NCBI RefSeq assembly: GCF_019599545.1
Contig: NZ_JAIEZV010000001.1
Coordinates: 620,001 to 684,000 of the forward strand
DNA from: Halobacillus sp. Nhm2S1
Lineage (GTDB): Bacteria; Bacillota; Bacilli; Bacillales; Halobacillaceae
DNA length: 64,000 bases
Reading direction: 5' to 3'
Shown: positions 7,567 to 16,107 of the stretch, in pieces
Layout: each line of letters starts with the position of its first letter
Position numbering within the stretch: the first letter of the stretch is position 1
Translations under genes and position numbers: made by a program
The notes under the pieces: model-generated
The model's database searches: none
What the model was told of the DNA's origin: nothing
What the model saw: the letters and a program-made list of their open reading frames with translations, nothing else

Positions 7567-8636
7567 TAACTCAGTGATACACTGCTCATAAGACCCAGGT
7601 ACAAGCACCATACAACCATGGCACTGACGAAAAAAGTACCTGACAGCGAGTTGCGCTTGACCATCACTGCGGTAAACAGCAGAAAAATGAAAGCTAAGAC
7701 CAAAGAAGCGATACTGATCAAATTTGGAGCAAGGGTCAATGGGCCGAGCCCGTCAACCGTTGTGAATAGACGGAAAAGGACAGAAGGTTCCTGTTGCTCC
7801 AGTGTTTGTGCAATATTATGCGGCGTTTCTTGTTCAGTCATGTATCCTGTAATCGTATAGATGAAAACGACGAGAAGACTTTCCGCTTTCCACCAGCGCT
7901 TGGGTGAGAAACCGGCATCCTCCGCTACTAAGCGCTTTATGAGAAAACCATTGATGAAAGCAAACAGCAGGAGAACGATAAACAGAAGATGTTTGACTAA
8001 CAACGCCTGACCATAGGAGAGCATCCATGAACCTACGATACTCTCTGATAATAATAAACTCATAGCTACTCCAGTCAGAATCACCCAAACGATACAGCCG
8101 ATAGCTACCTTCGTAAACCAGCCCACAAAGGATTCCCAATGGTGCTCCCAATCAGAAAAAAAGCTGACAACCAGCAATATTCCAGACCATACGCCTACAG
8201 CGATAAAATGAATGGTATGAAAGAGAGCCCCTTGAAAAGAATTTGTGTTCGCGGAATGCCCCGTCATACTTTGGGTGAGAATCATACCCACGATGATTAG
8301 TAAACTGAATGAATAGACGATCTTTGGCCTTTTAACTGTGTTCAGCAACACCATATGAAGAACAGACAGGGAAAATAAAAGAATCCATGACTGTCCTCCC
8401 TTCAACTGGGTAAGCACGTGAATGAGACTCGACAAAAAGCTGCCATCGCGATAACCCTGAAGCATAACCGAGAGCTCTATGATGGGAAATAAAGCGAAAA
8501 CAGGTACAACCAGAGTGATGACAGTCCATGTCTTTCTTCGATGAGCAAGCTTTTCATCGGAAAAGGACAGGAGGCTTGCTCCGATCAGAATGGAGAGACA
8601 AGCATAGAGGCCTCCATTCGTTAACGCATGAATCAT
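7566..8636 (-). CDS. CopD family copper-resistance membrane protein
   Basis: A 356-residue polytopic membrane protein with about eight hydrophobic helices, matching the CopD domain that partners CopC in copper import or tolerance. Conserved histidines lie in helices of the central part (for example HTIHFIAVGVWSGILL). In Bacillus subtilis the CopC and CopD parts are fused in YcnJ; here they are two genes overlapping by four bases (ATGA), implying translational coupling. No adjacent YcnI- or YcnK-like gene was seen. The copper function is inferred from family and partner. Confidence 0.85.
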   Translation of the reverse strand: MIHALTNGGLYACLSILIGASLLSFSDEKLAHRRKTWTVITLVVPVFALFPIIELSVMLQGYRDGSFLSSLIHVLTQLKGGQSWILLFSLSVLHMVLLNTVKRPKIVYSFSLLIIVGMILTQSMTGHSANTNSFQGALFHTIHFIAVGVWSGILLVVSFFSDWEHHWESFVGWFTKVAIGCIVWVILTGVAMSLLLSESIVGSWMLSYGQALLVKHLLFIVLLLFAFINGFLIKRLVAEDAGFSPKRWWKAESLLVVFIYTITGYMTEQETPHNIAQTLEQQEPSVLFRLFTTVDGLGPLTLAPNLISIASLVLAFIFLLFTAVMVKRNSLSGTFFVSAMVVWCLYLGLMSSVSLS

Positions 8637-9202
8637 GATTTTTTCTTGATCCCTAGAAATACAAGGACAGCCGTAATCAAAATCCCGAATCCAAGTACCG
8701 GTACAATCCAGACCATCGATTCATTCCCCTGGTTGGACGCTGCCACTTGGTCACTCTCAGATGCTTCTCCGTTCGCATTTTCATCTTCACCTGAAGTCGT
8801 TGCTGGTTCTTCTGTTTCGGTGTCCTTTTCAGGTACAGCTGACTCCTCGTTCACCGCATAGGTAAAAGGCAGCTGATTTTCCATAACGTGCCCGTCTTCC
8901 CCGATGATGCTGTAGAAGACCTCGATCTCCCCACCATCGACTTCATCAGGAATGCTGAATTCAATCACATTTTCAGGGGAATGGGTATAGCTCTTTATGT
9001 CGAACTCCTGTCCATCTTCACCTGTAACCGTCAGGGCAGTAGGCTCCTGGACTTTTGAGTCAAAGGTCAGTGTGACACCAGGGTCTTCAGAGGTTAACGC
9101 CTCTCCTGATGCAGGTTCTGAGCTTTCAAGATGTGTATGTGCCCCTACCGTCATTGGCAGTGCAAGTACAGTAAGTAAACAAAACATAGAGATATATTTC
9201 AT
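8633..9202 (-). CDS. CopC domain-containing copper-binding protein
   Basis: A 189-residue exported protein. It has a signal peptide ending near VGA-HTHLE, and the mature N-terminus begins with the copper-ligand histidines characteristic of CopC. The CopC beta-sandwich carries the second conserved histidine in GEDGHVMEN. A Ser/Thr/Glu-rich linker (about residues 118-155) follows, then one C-terminal transmembrane helix (IVPVLGFGILITAVLVFL) and a KKK anchor. It therefore sits on the outer face of the membrane and should deliver Cu to CopD, encoded immediately downstream. Confidence 0.9.
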   Translation of the reverse strand: MKYISMFCLLTVLALPMTVGAHTHLESSEPASGEALTSEDPGVTLTFDSKVQEPTALTVTGEDGQEFDIKSYTHSPENVIEFSIPDEVDGGEIEVFYSIIGEDGHVMENQLPFTYAVNEESAVPEKDTETEEPATTSGEDENANGEASESDQVAASNQGNESMVWIVPVLGFGILITAVLVFLGIKKKS

Positions 9203-9390
9203 GGTCCTACTCCTTTTTCTCTTTTATAAAGACTACGAATGTAAAGGAGCGATGGTTCACTCCTTCTCTCATTTAATCAGAGCAAAGGTAGGAATACCAG
9301 AGGAAAACATGGACAATTTGGTGAACAAAAACCTCCGCTCATGAAGGAAACATGAACCAAGACTTTGTCGAGGTCCCTTCCATCGAGGGT

Positions 9391-10002
9391 TTATTGAATG
9401 GTGTTTTTCTTACCTCTATCAAATATATAGATACCACCACTGACCCTCTTTATCGTCTTATCAGAAACAAGGACAGATCCGCCGTCTTCCATAGCGAGGA
9501 TTTGTAATCCGTCTCTTCTTGTGACTATATCGATTTCCCTTTTATTCTCAGGTTTGTAGTGACACCAGATCCTGTAGCCCTCCACAAGGTTCAAAACTCC
9601 TCCTGAAGGGGCCTCTCCGAACAGCATCGCACCTGCACTCTGACCGAAAACGACGCCGCCTTGTTTGTAATACTCCAGGAGAATACGATCGAATCCACTC
9701 TCACCCATCAACCTTCGCAGCTTCAAGGAACAACCTCCGCTGATATAGACCCCCGAGTATGTTTGAATTTCCTCTATTGAACGATCGTTAATTTCCGTCC
9801 ACATTTTAAACTTAGACATACCGAACGGCTTGAGACAATTTTTTATGTAACGGAAACTCTCTTCATGAGGCCGCTGTTCAGGGTCCCCGGCGACCGGGAT
9901 ATAAAGGAGCGGCTTTCTTTGGTCAAGCCTCTCTACGAACGCTTCATGAGCTTTCACGTTCTGCTCTGCACTTCCGCCACCTGAAAGAATTAATGCTCCC
10001 AT
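9391..10002 (-). CDS. peptidase S51 (dipeptidase E-like) family protein
   Basis: A 203-residue protein with the class-I-amidotransferase-like fold of peptidase family S51. The opening LILSGGGS strand, the SGGCSLKLRRLM element and the nucleophile elbow GQSAGAMLFG (Ser near residue 123) are conserved. Family members cleave Asp-X dipeptides (PepE) or process cyanophycin; the specificity pocket cannot be assigned. ATG 10002 follows AGGTGAGG and overlaps the end of a small membrane-protein gene by 13 bp, so the two are probably co-transcribed. Confidence 0.85.
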   Translation of the reverse strand: MGALILSGGGSAEQNVKAHEAFVERLDQRKPLLYIPVAGDPEQRPHEESFRYIKNCLKPFGMSKFKMWTEINDRSIEEIQTYSGVYISGGCSLKLRRLMGESGFDRILLEYYKQGGVVFGQSAGAMLFGEAPSGGVLNLVEGYRIWCHYKPENKREIDIVTRRDGLQILAMEDGGSVLVSDKTIKRVSGGIYIFDRGKKNTIQ

Positions 10003-10178
10003 TCCACCTCACCTTTCTTTTTATGGAACATGTACAAAAGAACAACAGCCCAACTACTCGAACTCCCGAATGTTATGAAAACAGCACGAAACCATGTCAC
10101 CCCGATGGAATGAGCGGGGAAAATAAGAAAACCTACCAGAAAGAACACCATAGCCCATAGTACGTCATTTGTGAACAT
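9990..10178 (-). CDS. small membrane protein (62 aa)
   Basis: Two predicted transmembrane segments (LWAMVFFLVGFLIFPA and VFITFGSSSSWAVVLLYMF) with a short charged tail. The ribosome site is weak (AAAAGAGA directly before the ATG). The overlap with the S51 peptidase gene start suggests a two-gene operon. I do not recognise the family. Confidence 0.55.
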   Translation of the reverse strand: MFTNDVLWAMVFFLVGFLIFPAHSIGVTWFRAVFITFGSSSSWAVVLLYMFHKKKGEVEWEH

Positions 10179-10386
10179 TCTCTTTTATGAAATGTAACGA
10201 CTCCGCTCAAGAAAGAAATACAGAAAGCAACGACATACTGCACGAAGATCCGCATGGTTGAATCCACTCACTCTTTACCAATTATTTCAAAAGTTCATGG
10301 AATACTCAATTCTTTTTATCAACATGTGGACGTGTTCCATGATACGATACGGTTAATGATGGATAGCAAAAAGGAGCCCGATCCCC

Positions 10387-10917
10387 ATGTACAAAATTCT
10401 TACAGGAATCTTCTTATTAACCAGTATCGTTTTCGCCTATCTTTGGTTCGATGCAACCAGGTCCTCAGAGATTGACACCTTCACTAGAGATGCCGCTACT
10501 TCTGCAGTATCGGAACTTCCCTTTCGAATAGAAGACGTCACCCTATCTTTTGAGTCGTTTCATAGCACAGAAGATGAAAAAGCAGAATTCTACGCTGGGA
10601 CATTGCTCACCCGCAGCCTCCAGCAACTGACCGGAAATCAAAGGCTATTGAATGCTGCCGAACGATCAAATGAATTGGAAAAAGGATACTTCCGTGATTA
10701 TTCGAATGAGTTATTCAAACTTCGATCGGTGATTACGAGGGAGTCATTCAAAAATGAGGAGTCTGACAAAATCAAGGAAATCACAACCGCTTTAAAACAG
10801 ATCCATACCGACGTGAAATACATAATAGAAAAAGAATCTTTCACGGTATCTGACAAGGAAAAAATGCAGGCCCTGACAGAAACGATCCGTTCATTTAATG
10901 ACCAGTTTCTATCGTAG
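10387..10917 (+). CDS. exported protein of unknown function (176 aa)
   Basis: An N-terminal signal peptide or membrane anchor (ILTGIFLLTSIVFAYLWF) is followed by about 150 residues of charged, mostly helical sequence without a recognised domain. The start has AAAGGAG 10 nt upstream. Monocistronic, with a repeat element downstream instead of a clear terminator. No function assigned. Confidence 0.7.
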   Translation: MYKILTGIFLLTSIVFAYLWFDATRSSEIDTFTRDAATSAVSELPFRIEDVTLSFESFHSTEDEKAEFYAGTLLTRSLQQLTGNQRLLNAAERSNELEKGYFRDYSNELFKLRSVITRESFKNEESDKIKEITTALKQIHTDVKYIIEKESFTVSDKEKMQALTETIRSFNDQFLS

Positions 10918-10944
10918 ATATCTATGGCAGCTATTAAAAAATAG

Positions 10945-11110
10945 CAGGATTGTTTAAGACTTGAATTTGAGACTTTTGCGGGTGTTTAGGGTCTCCGGGA
11001 AAAGGTTCGCCTGCCGTGGGCGAATGAAGGGCCTGCACGAGGTTGAAGCGAGCCATTCCCCGCACCCCTCAGTCCCCACCCACTCATTAAAAGTCTCATA
11101 ACCTATCCTT
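10945..11110. repeat. eroded copy of the dispersed long intergenic repeat
   Basis: Contains the block GACTT..TGAGACTTTT, CTCCGGGAAAAGGTTCGC, CCGTGGGCGA and CCATTCCCCGCA.CCCC. These are shared with both arms of the element at 43262-43755, and in part with 19127-19630. Shorter and rearranged; non-coding. Confidence 0.75.
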
Positions 11111-11148
11111 CCGCATTTGGGAGCTTATATGGAAGAGAATGAATGCTA

Positions 11149-11190
11149 TAAAAAAAGCGAACGCCTCGTTGTGAGGCGTTCGCTTTTTTC
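11149..11190. terminator. terminator of ppaC
   Basis: AAGCGAACGCCTC pairs with GAGGCGTTCGCTT around TTGT, with A/T runs on both sides, directly after the pyrophosphatase stop. Confidence 0.85.
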
Positions 11191-11193
11191 ATC

Positions 11194-12120
11194 TTAACCG
11201 AAATAGGTGTTTAATGGAGGTACGATCTGCTTCTTACGGGAGACAACGCCTTTCAGAACAGCCTGATTGCCATCAAGCTCTGTTTCGAAAGCTTTTGCCA
11301 CTGCTTCTGTTTCGTTACCGACCGCAACGACTGTAGAGTCGCTTTCCAAAATATCTGTAACGACTAGCAGGAACAAGTCCAATCCTTTTTCAGAAACGTT
11401 CTTTTCGATCGCTGCTTCAAGTTCGCTCTTACGGGAAAGCACATCATCTGTATCAACCGTGTTCACTTGAGCAATCTCTACTTTTTTATCACCCATGTCG
11501 AACTCTTTTGCATCCAGGGAGATCAGTTCTTCTGCTGTCTTGTCACCGATGTCTGCGCCTGCTTTTAACATCTTCAAGCCGTATTCCTCAGCATCTACAC
11601 CAGCGATCGCTGCAAGTTCTTCCGCTGCTTTACGATCTTCGTCTGTGCATGTTGGTGATTTGAACAGCAGGGAATCGGAAATGATCGCAGACAGCATCAG
11701 CCCTGCCATTGGCTGCGATACTTGCTGGCCTTTTTCCTTATACAGCTTGTTCAAAATCGTTGCCGTACATCCGACAGGCTCGGCACGATAGTAAAGAGGT
11801 CCTTTTGTTTCAAAGTTTGCAATCCGGTGGTGGTCGATGACCTCTAGCACCTGCACCTCATCAATATCGTCAGCACTCTGCTGGCGCTCGTTATGGTCGA
11901 CAAGGATGACCTGCTCGACTTCATCCGATACACGCTCAACAAGACGCGGCGCGTCGACATTGAACTGATCCAATGCAAATTGAGTTTCTCCATTTACTTC
12001 CCCGAGACGAACCGCTTCTACCACTTCGCCAAGGGCTTTTTTCAACTCAGCATACACGAGTGCTGAAGTAATCGTATCCGTATCGGGGTTCTTGTGTCCG
12101 AAAATGAATGTTTTGCTCAC
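11194..12120 (-). CDS. ppaC: manganese-dependent inorganic pyrophosphatase
   Basis: Cytoplasmic family II pyrophosphatase, hydrolysing PPi to drive biosynthetic reactions. It has 308 residues, the family length, with metal-binding motifs [10 protein letters not shown] (N-terminus), the DHNERQ segment and the DHH signature ([10 protein letters not shown]), and the C-terminal substrate-binding motif [10 protein letters not shown]. Although the frame is open further upstream, the GTG at 12120 is the correct start: it follows AAAGGAAG and gives the conserved [12 protein letters not shown] beginning. Monocistronic. Confidence 0.95.
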   Translation of the reverse strand: MSKTFIFGHKNPDTDTITSALVYAELKKALGEVVEAVRLGEVNGETQFALDQFNVDAPRLVERVSDEVEQVILVDHNERQQSADDIDEVQVLEVIDHHRIANFETKGPLYYRAEPVGCTATILNKLYKEKGQQVSQPMAGLMLSAIISDSLLFKSPTCTDEDRKAAEELAAIAGVDAEEYGLKMLKAGADIGDKTAEELISLDAKEFDMGDKKVEIAQVNTVDTDDVLSRKSELEAAIEKNVSEKGLDLFLLVVTDILESDSTVVAVGNETEAVAKAFETELDGNQAVLKGVVSRKKQIVPPLNTYFG

Positions 12121-12236
12121 AAAAATCTTCCTTTCTTTATCAAGGGTATGTAGGATGTCTTGTCCGTCTCGATTATAAAATAGATTGCAGCCATAGTCCA
12201 TCTTCTCCTATCATTCCCCTTAATATGGAAGGAATG

Positions 12237-12629
12237 CTATTCTTTTTCGAACCCTTTTATCAAAAAGTAACCGCATAGAACCTGGATGACTGAACTTACC
12301 GAAGGATTAGTGATCAGTAGATTCGGAAAGAGTGAATCGACAGGGATGACGTAGGGAACCAGCATCATATATAAAGTAGGGAAAAGAAAAAACAGCCCGT
12401 ACCTTTTCTTCCATTTCCACTGCCCTTCCTCTTCCCATTGACGGAGCAACTCAGGCAGAGCGAGTAGAATTCCTACCGGGACATAGACAAATTGTGAGAA
12501 AATAATATAAAAATAAAAATTTTCTGTCATAAGAGCCGTCCCCTGGACTTTCACTGTGGCGAATGATGTAAATATCAAGTACCCAAAAATGGACAAAGAC
12601 TGCATGATAACAAGCTTTTTACGGTTCAT
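12237..12629 (-). CDS. four-helix membrane protein of unknown function (130 aa)
   Basis: Four hydrophobic segments separated by a charged central loop (RQWEEEGQWKWKKRYG). The ATG at 12629 has GGAGG six bases upstream, better than the in-frame start at 12647. Lies between ppaC and the divergent glnA. No domain recognised. Confidence 0.65.
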   Translation of the reverse strand: MNRKKLVIMQSLSIFGYLIFTSFATVKVQGTALMTENFYFYIIFSQFVYVPVGILLALPELLRQWEEEGQWKWKKRYGLFFLFPTLYMMLVPYVIPVDSLFPNLLITNPSVSSVIQVLCGYFLIKGFEKE

Positions 12630-12735
12630 TCCATCCCTCCATTCCACTTATAATCTACCTTATGTAGGAGCACGATATTTTTTGCTAAATCATAGGTTTA
12701 AGTGAAAAAAATAAGGGAATTTACATAAAAGACAT

Positions 12736-12773
12736 TTGAGATTTGTCTACACTATGTGTTAGAATTCCTTACA
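12736..12773 (+). promoter_or_regulatory. glnA promoter with GlnR/TnrA box
   Basis: TTGAGA (12736-12741) and TAGAAT (12760-12765) are 18 bp apart. TGTTAGAATTCCTTACA at 12757-12773 matches the GlnR/TnrA consensus TGTNA-N7-TNACA at every fixed position and overlaps the -10, so GlnR binding should block transcription when glutamine is plentiful. Confidence 0.85.
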
Positions 12774-12851
12774 TAAGAAAAAGTGAGGTACATATCCAGC
12801 ACTATTCCGGATACAAATCTCATAATAAAATTGTTAAAGAGAGGGTAATGT

Positions 12852-14162
12852 ATGACTTACACAAAAGAGCAAATTATTCAGGAAGTAAAAGAAAACAACG
12901 TTGAATTTCTACTATTAGAATTCACAGATATGTATGGGGATACGAAAAATGTTGAACTACCAGCTGAAGAGCTAGAAATGGTTTTAGCAAATGAAGCGAT
13001 GTTCGACAGTTCTTCCATTTCCGGTTTTTCCGATATCCAAGAGAGTGACATGTATCTCGTTCCAGATCTAGATACATTCCTACTACTTCCTTCTTTGGTC
13101 GATGAAGATCGCAGCGCGCGCTTCATTTGTGATATCTACAAGCCAGATGGCACTCCATTCGAAGGAGACCCTCGTTACATCCTTAAACGTGCAATGAAAG
13201 AAGCCGAAGAGATGGGTTACACTGTAAACGTCGGTCCAGAACCAGAATTCTTCCTATTCAAATTGGACAAAGATGGTTACCCAATCCGCGAAATGAACGA
13301 CCGCGGTGGATACTTCGATGCTTCTCCTAAAGATAAAGGGGACAAAGTGCGTCGTGATATCGTACGTACACTGAAAAAATTCGGTTTCGAAATGGAAGCT
13401 TCCCACCACGAAGTAGCGATGGGTCAGCACGAAATCAACTTCCGCTTCGATAACATGCTGAAAACAGCAGATAACATCCAAACGTTCAAAAACGTCGTAA
13501 AAGATATCGCTACAAACCACGATTATCACGCGACATTCATGCCTAAACCAATCGCAGGCGAGAACGGTTCTGGAATGCACGCCCACCTTTCCCTATTCAA
13601 AGATGGCGACAGTGCTTTCTATGATGAAGATGCGAAAGATGGCGTTTCTAAAACAATGAAACAGTTCATCGCAGGTATCCTTCACCACGCTCGTGCGATC
13701 GCAGCGATCACGAACCCGAACGTAAACTCTTACAAGCGTCTTGTTCCTGGTTATGAAGCACCTGTAAGTATCGCTTGGTCTCACTCCAACCGTAGCTGTA
13801 TGGTCCGTGTACCAACAACACGTGGTCAAGGTACTCGTTTCGAAGTCCGTAACCCGGACCCGACAGCGAACCCTTACCTGACGCTTGCGGTACTGATCCA
13901 AGCTGGTCTTGAAGGGATCCGTAACGAATATGATGCAGGTGAAGCAGAAAGCCGTAACCTTTACGAAGTTGAGGACGACAGTGTACCAACACTTCCTACA
14001 AACTTGAAAGAAGCTCTTTCTGCTCTTAAGAAAGACGAAGTTCTTCTTAAAGCTCTTGGCGATCACACAGCCAATGCGTATATCGAAGACAAAGAAGATG
14101 AGTGGACTCAGTACTCCTTGCAAGTAAGCAAGTGGGAAATCGACAAATATATGAACAAGTAA
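12852..14162 (+). CDS. glnA: type I glutamine synthetase
   Basis: ATP-dependent conversion of glutamate and ammonium to glutamine, a cytoplasmic dodecamer. The 436-residue length is typical of the GSI-alpha form of Firmicutes. Conserved elements appear in order: the flexible-loop region near FDSSSISGF, VGPEPEFFLF, GQHEINFRFD, NGSGMHAHLSLF and RVP..RFEVRNPDPTANPYL. In B. subtilis this gene follows glnR, and feedback-inhibited GlnA acts with GlnR. Here no glnR is adjacent (a divergent membrane-protein gene lies upstream), yet a perfect GlnR/TnrA box overlaps the promoter, so the regulator must act from elsewhere. Confidence 0.97.
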   Translation: MTYTKEQIIQEVKENNVEFLLLEFTDMYGDTKNVELPAEELEMVLANEAMFDSSSISGFSDIQESDMYLVPDLDTFLLLPSLVDEDRSARFICDIYKPDGTPFEGDPRYILKRAMKEAEEMGYTVNVGPEPEFFLFKLDKDGYPIREMNDRGGYFDASPKDKGDKVRRDIVRTLKKFGFEMEASHHEVAMGQHEINFRFDNMLKTADNIQTFKNVVKDIATNHDYHATFMPKPIAGENGSGMHAHLSLFKDGDSAFYDEDAKDGVSKTMKQFIAGILHHARAIAAITNPNVNSYKRLVPGYEAPVSIAWSHSNRSCMVRVPTTRGQGTRFEVRNPDPTANPYLTLAVLIQAGLEGIRNEYDAGEAESRNLYEVEDDSVPTLPTNLKEALSALKKDEVLLKALGDHTANAYIEDKEDEWTQYSLQVSKWEIDKYMNK

Positions 14163-14168
14163 GATAAA

Positions 14169-14206
14169 GAAAAGCAGCGCTCCTCTGATGGAGCGCTGCT
14201 TTTTTG
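14169..14206 (+). terminator. glnA terminator
   Basis: AAGCAGCGCTCC pairs with GGAGCGCTGCTT around TCTGAT, followed by six T. Confidence 0.9.
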
Positions 14207-14271
14207 TGTGCGTTTGTTTCAAAATTCTTGGGCGTGATTCAGGCTTCCTCAAATCGGATGACCCATTCGCT

Positions 14272-16035
14272 TCATTTATCCATTAAGTAACGATAGGACA
14301 GAACCAAGCCTCCTACGTAAAAGAACAGAGCGATGTACGCAGGCAGCAAGTGGATGAATGTCGTATAACCGATCATGACGTGTACAAAAATTCCTGCAGC
14401 AAAGGCGGGGATTCCTCCGATTAGGAACATCCACCAGAACCACCTTTTCCCCTGGTGGTACCCCCACAAAGCGCTCATCAGGACGAGAGAACCGACACTG
14501 AAGAGTGCGCTTCCGAATCCGGCGCGGTCGTGAGCGATGACGGGGATCAATCGTTCATTGAAGTTCTGAATCAGTTCAGGCGGCATGCATAAGTATTGGA
14601 CATCTGTCGGAATAAAGACCCCGGTCATGCCAATATAGGAAATGATCATGCCTCCAAGGACAAACGAGAATCCCAGAACGACAAAGCAAAATTGCCCATA
14701 GACACCAAGCAGCCACGTACGATCATTTTTCCGATTCTTCGATGTTGGATTTCCAGACAGACCTCTGGACTTAATCCAACCCGTCACATATAAGGGCAGG
14801 AGGATGATCCAGAATAACAGGTGCAGCCAGTCAAAATAACCATAACCGATAAAAAAGAGAATACCTAGAAAACCTGCGATTGCAGCAAAATCAATGGCCT
14901 GCTTCCCCCACTTTTCTCCCTTTGAAACAGAAAATCGAGCCAGCCACATGTATAGCAGCCCACCGGAAATCATCGTGCCGGCAAGCGTCATCCGGTCATG
15001 GGCCATAAACCAGAGGATCCGTTCATTGAACAAAAGCACTTCCTGTCTCGATATCCCCAGAAATGCTTCATCATAAGGAAGGATGACGGAGGTCAAACTG
15101 AACACCAAGGCAAGGAGTCCCCCTAGAAAAACGGCCAGTCCAAAAAGGAAGTACCACATCCAGCCGGTTTCTCTTTCACATGCTTCTAATTTTTCATCCA
15201 GCAGCGCTTCATGGATCCGCTTGGGTAATCCAGGGCCAGATTCAACGTATTCGGCTGAGAGAAACACCATGTTTGCTCCTGCGGATAGGAGGTCGAGCGC
15301 ATCTGCAGGCTCTCCCACCCCTCCGACCGTGATCACATCATAGCCCTGGAGCTTTTCCAATGCATCCTTGTGCGCTTCTATTGTCCCCTCCCTACTGGAT
15401 TCTTCTAAGATGACCCCTTCCACTCCTTCAAGTCTACGAACTTCAGAAACGTCTCCACTGGGCACTCTTAAAAAAACAGGTTTCCATTTTGAGAGGATAT
15501 CGATAAGTTCCGGCTTCCACTCATGATGCGGGACACTGAATATCCCGTGAAAAGGCTGTAGTGCTTCTGCCATTTTCATGATTTCCTCTTGGGACCCACG
15601 CAAGTGAAAGAGAAAGGGAATCTCTGCATCCACCGTTTCAAGACGTCGGACCGTTTCTTCCAGACCGATCGCCTCCCCCTGATCAGGAAGCAGCAGCCGC
15701 CCTTCATTTCTTATGGGGTCGTCCCCTTTCTCTGGTTCCAGTGTCACCGGTCCAATTTCAATCATGCTGAATCCTAGATTACGGAAGGCTTTCGTACCTG
15801 ATAATCGTGGATCGATCTTTCCTGATAGCCCCACAGGTCCAGGGATCGGCTCTTCTCCTAATGAAGTTGCGAGTCGTTCAGAGATCTCCTCTCTCCCTAG
15901 GAAATGAATGATATGCCCGCCTCCTGGAAGAGAGGCAATCCGGTTCATATTTTTATGTAAAAATTCCCTTGAAGTCACAGGGGAAAGTTTTGATAGCCAA
16001 GGTTTGAACAACACATGATAAGACCAATCCGGCAT
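14272..16035 (-). CDS. dihydroorotate dehydrogenase-like domain fused to a duplicated membrane domain
   Basis: A 587-residue fusion. Residues 1-285 look like a class 2 PyrD TIM barrel: FMN-phosphate loops GLSGKIDP, an IEIGPVTLEP strand and the VGGVGEPADALDLLSAGANMV signature are present. The NxSSPN-type catalytic serine region is not recognisable (HLRGSQEE occupies that place), so enzymatic activity is doubtful. Residues 292-587 carry about nine transmembrane helices and an internal duplication: FNERILWFMAHDR (336-348) and FNERLIPVIAHDR (492-504), each preceded by a [IL]P-[YT]-D motif and followed by a glycine-rich helix. Similar fusions occur in other Bacillaceae by my recollection, without known function. 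The RBS AAGGAAG precedes ATG 16035. Confidence 0.75.
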   Translation of the reverse strand: MPDWSYHVLFKPWLSKLSPVTSREFLHKNMNRIASLPGGGHIIHFLGREEISERLATSLGEEPIPGPVGLSGKIDPRLSGTKAFRNLGFSMIEIGPVTLEPEKGDDPIRNEGRLLLPDQGEAIGLEETVRRLETVDAEIPFLFHLRGSQEEIMKMAEALQPFHGIFSVPHHEWKPELIDILSKWKPVFLRVPSGDVSEVRRLEGVEGVILEESSREGTIEAHKDALEKLQGYDVITVGGVGEPADALDLLSAGANMVFLSAEYVESGPGLPKRIHEALLDEKLEACERETGWMWYFLFGLAVFLGGLLALVFSLTSVILPYDEAFLGISRQEVLLFNERILWFMAHDRMTLAGTMISGGLLYMWLARFSVSKGEKWGKQAIDFAAIAGFLGILFFIGYGYFDWLHLLFWIILLPLYVTGWIKSRGLSGNPTSKNRKNDRTWLLGVYGQFCFVVLGFSFVLGGMIISYIGMTGVFIPTDVQYLCMPPELIQNFNERLIPVIAHDRAGFGSALFSVGSLVLMSALWGYHQGKRWFWWMFLIGGIPAFAAGIFVHVMIGYTTFIHLLPAYIALFFYVGGLVLSYRYLMDK

Positions 16036-16073
16036 AATATCTTCCTTTTCAATAAGAATGTTTCAACTCCATA

Positions 16074-16106
16074 AGAAAAGAGGCACCGGAACCGGCACCT
16101 CTTTTT
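16074..16106 (-). terminator. rsgA terminator
   Basis: AGAGG..CCGG pairs with CCGG..CCTCT, with a T-run on the minus strand, directly after the rsgA stop. Confidence 0.75.
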
Positions 16107-16107
16107 C

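Noticed and set aside
13254-14252. Long minus-strand ORFs opposite glnA
   Set aside because: Shadow frames of a highly conserved gene; no ribosome sites or recognisable protein features.
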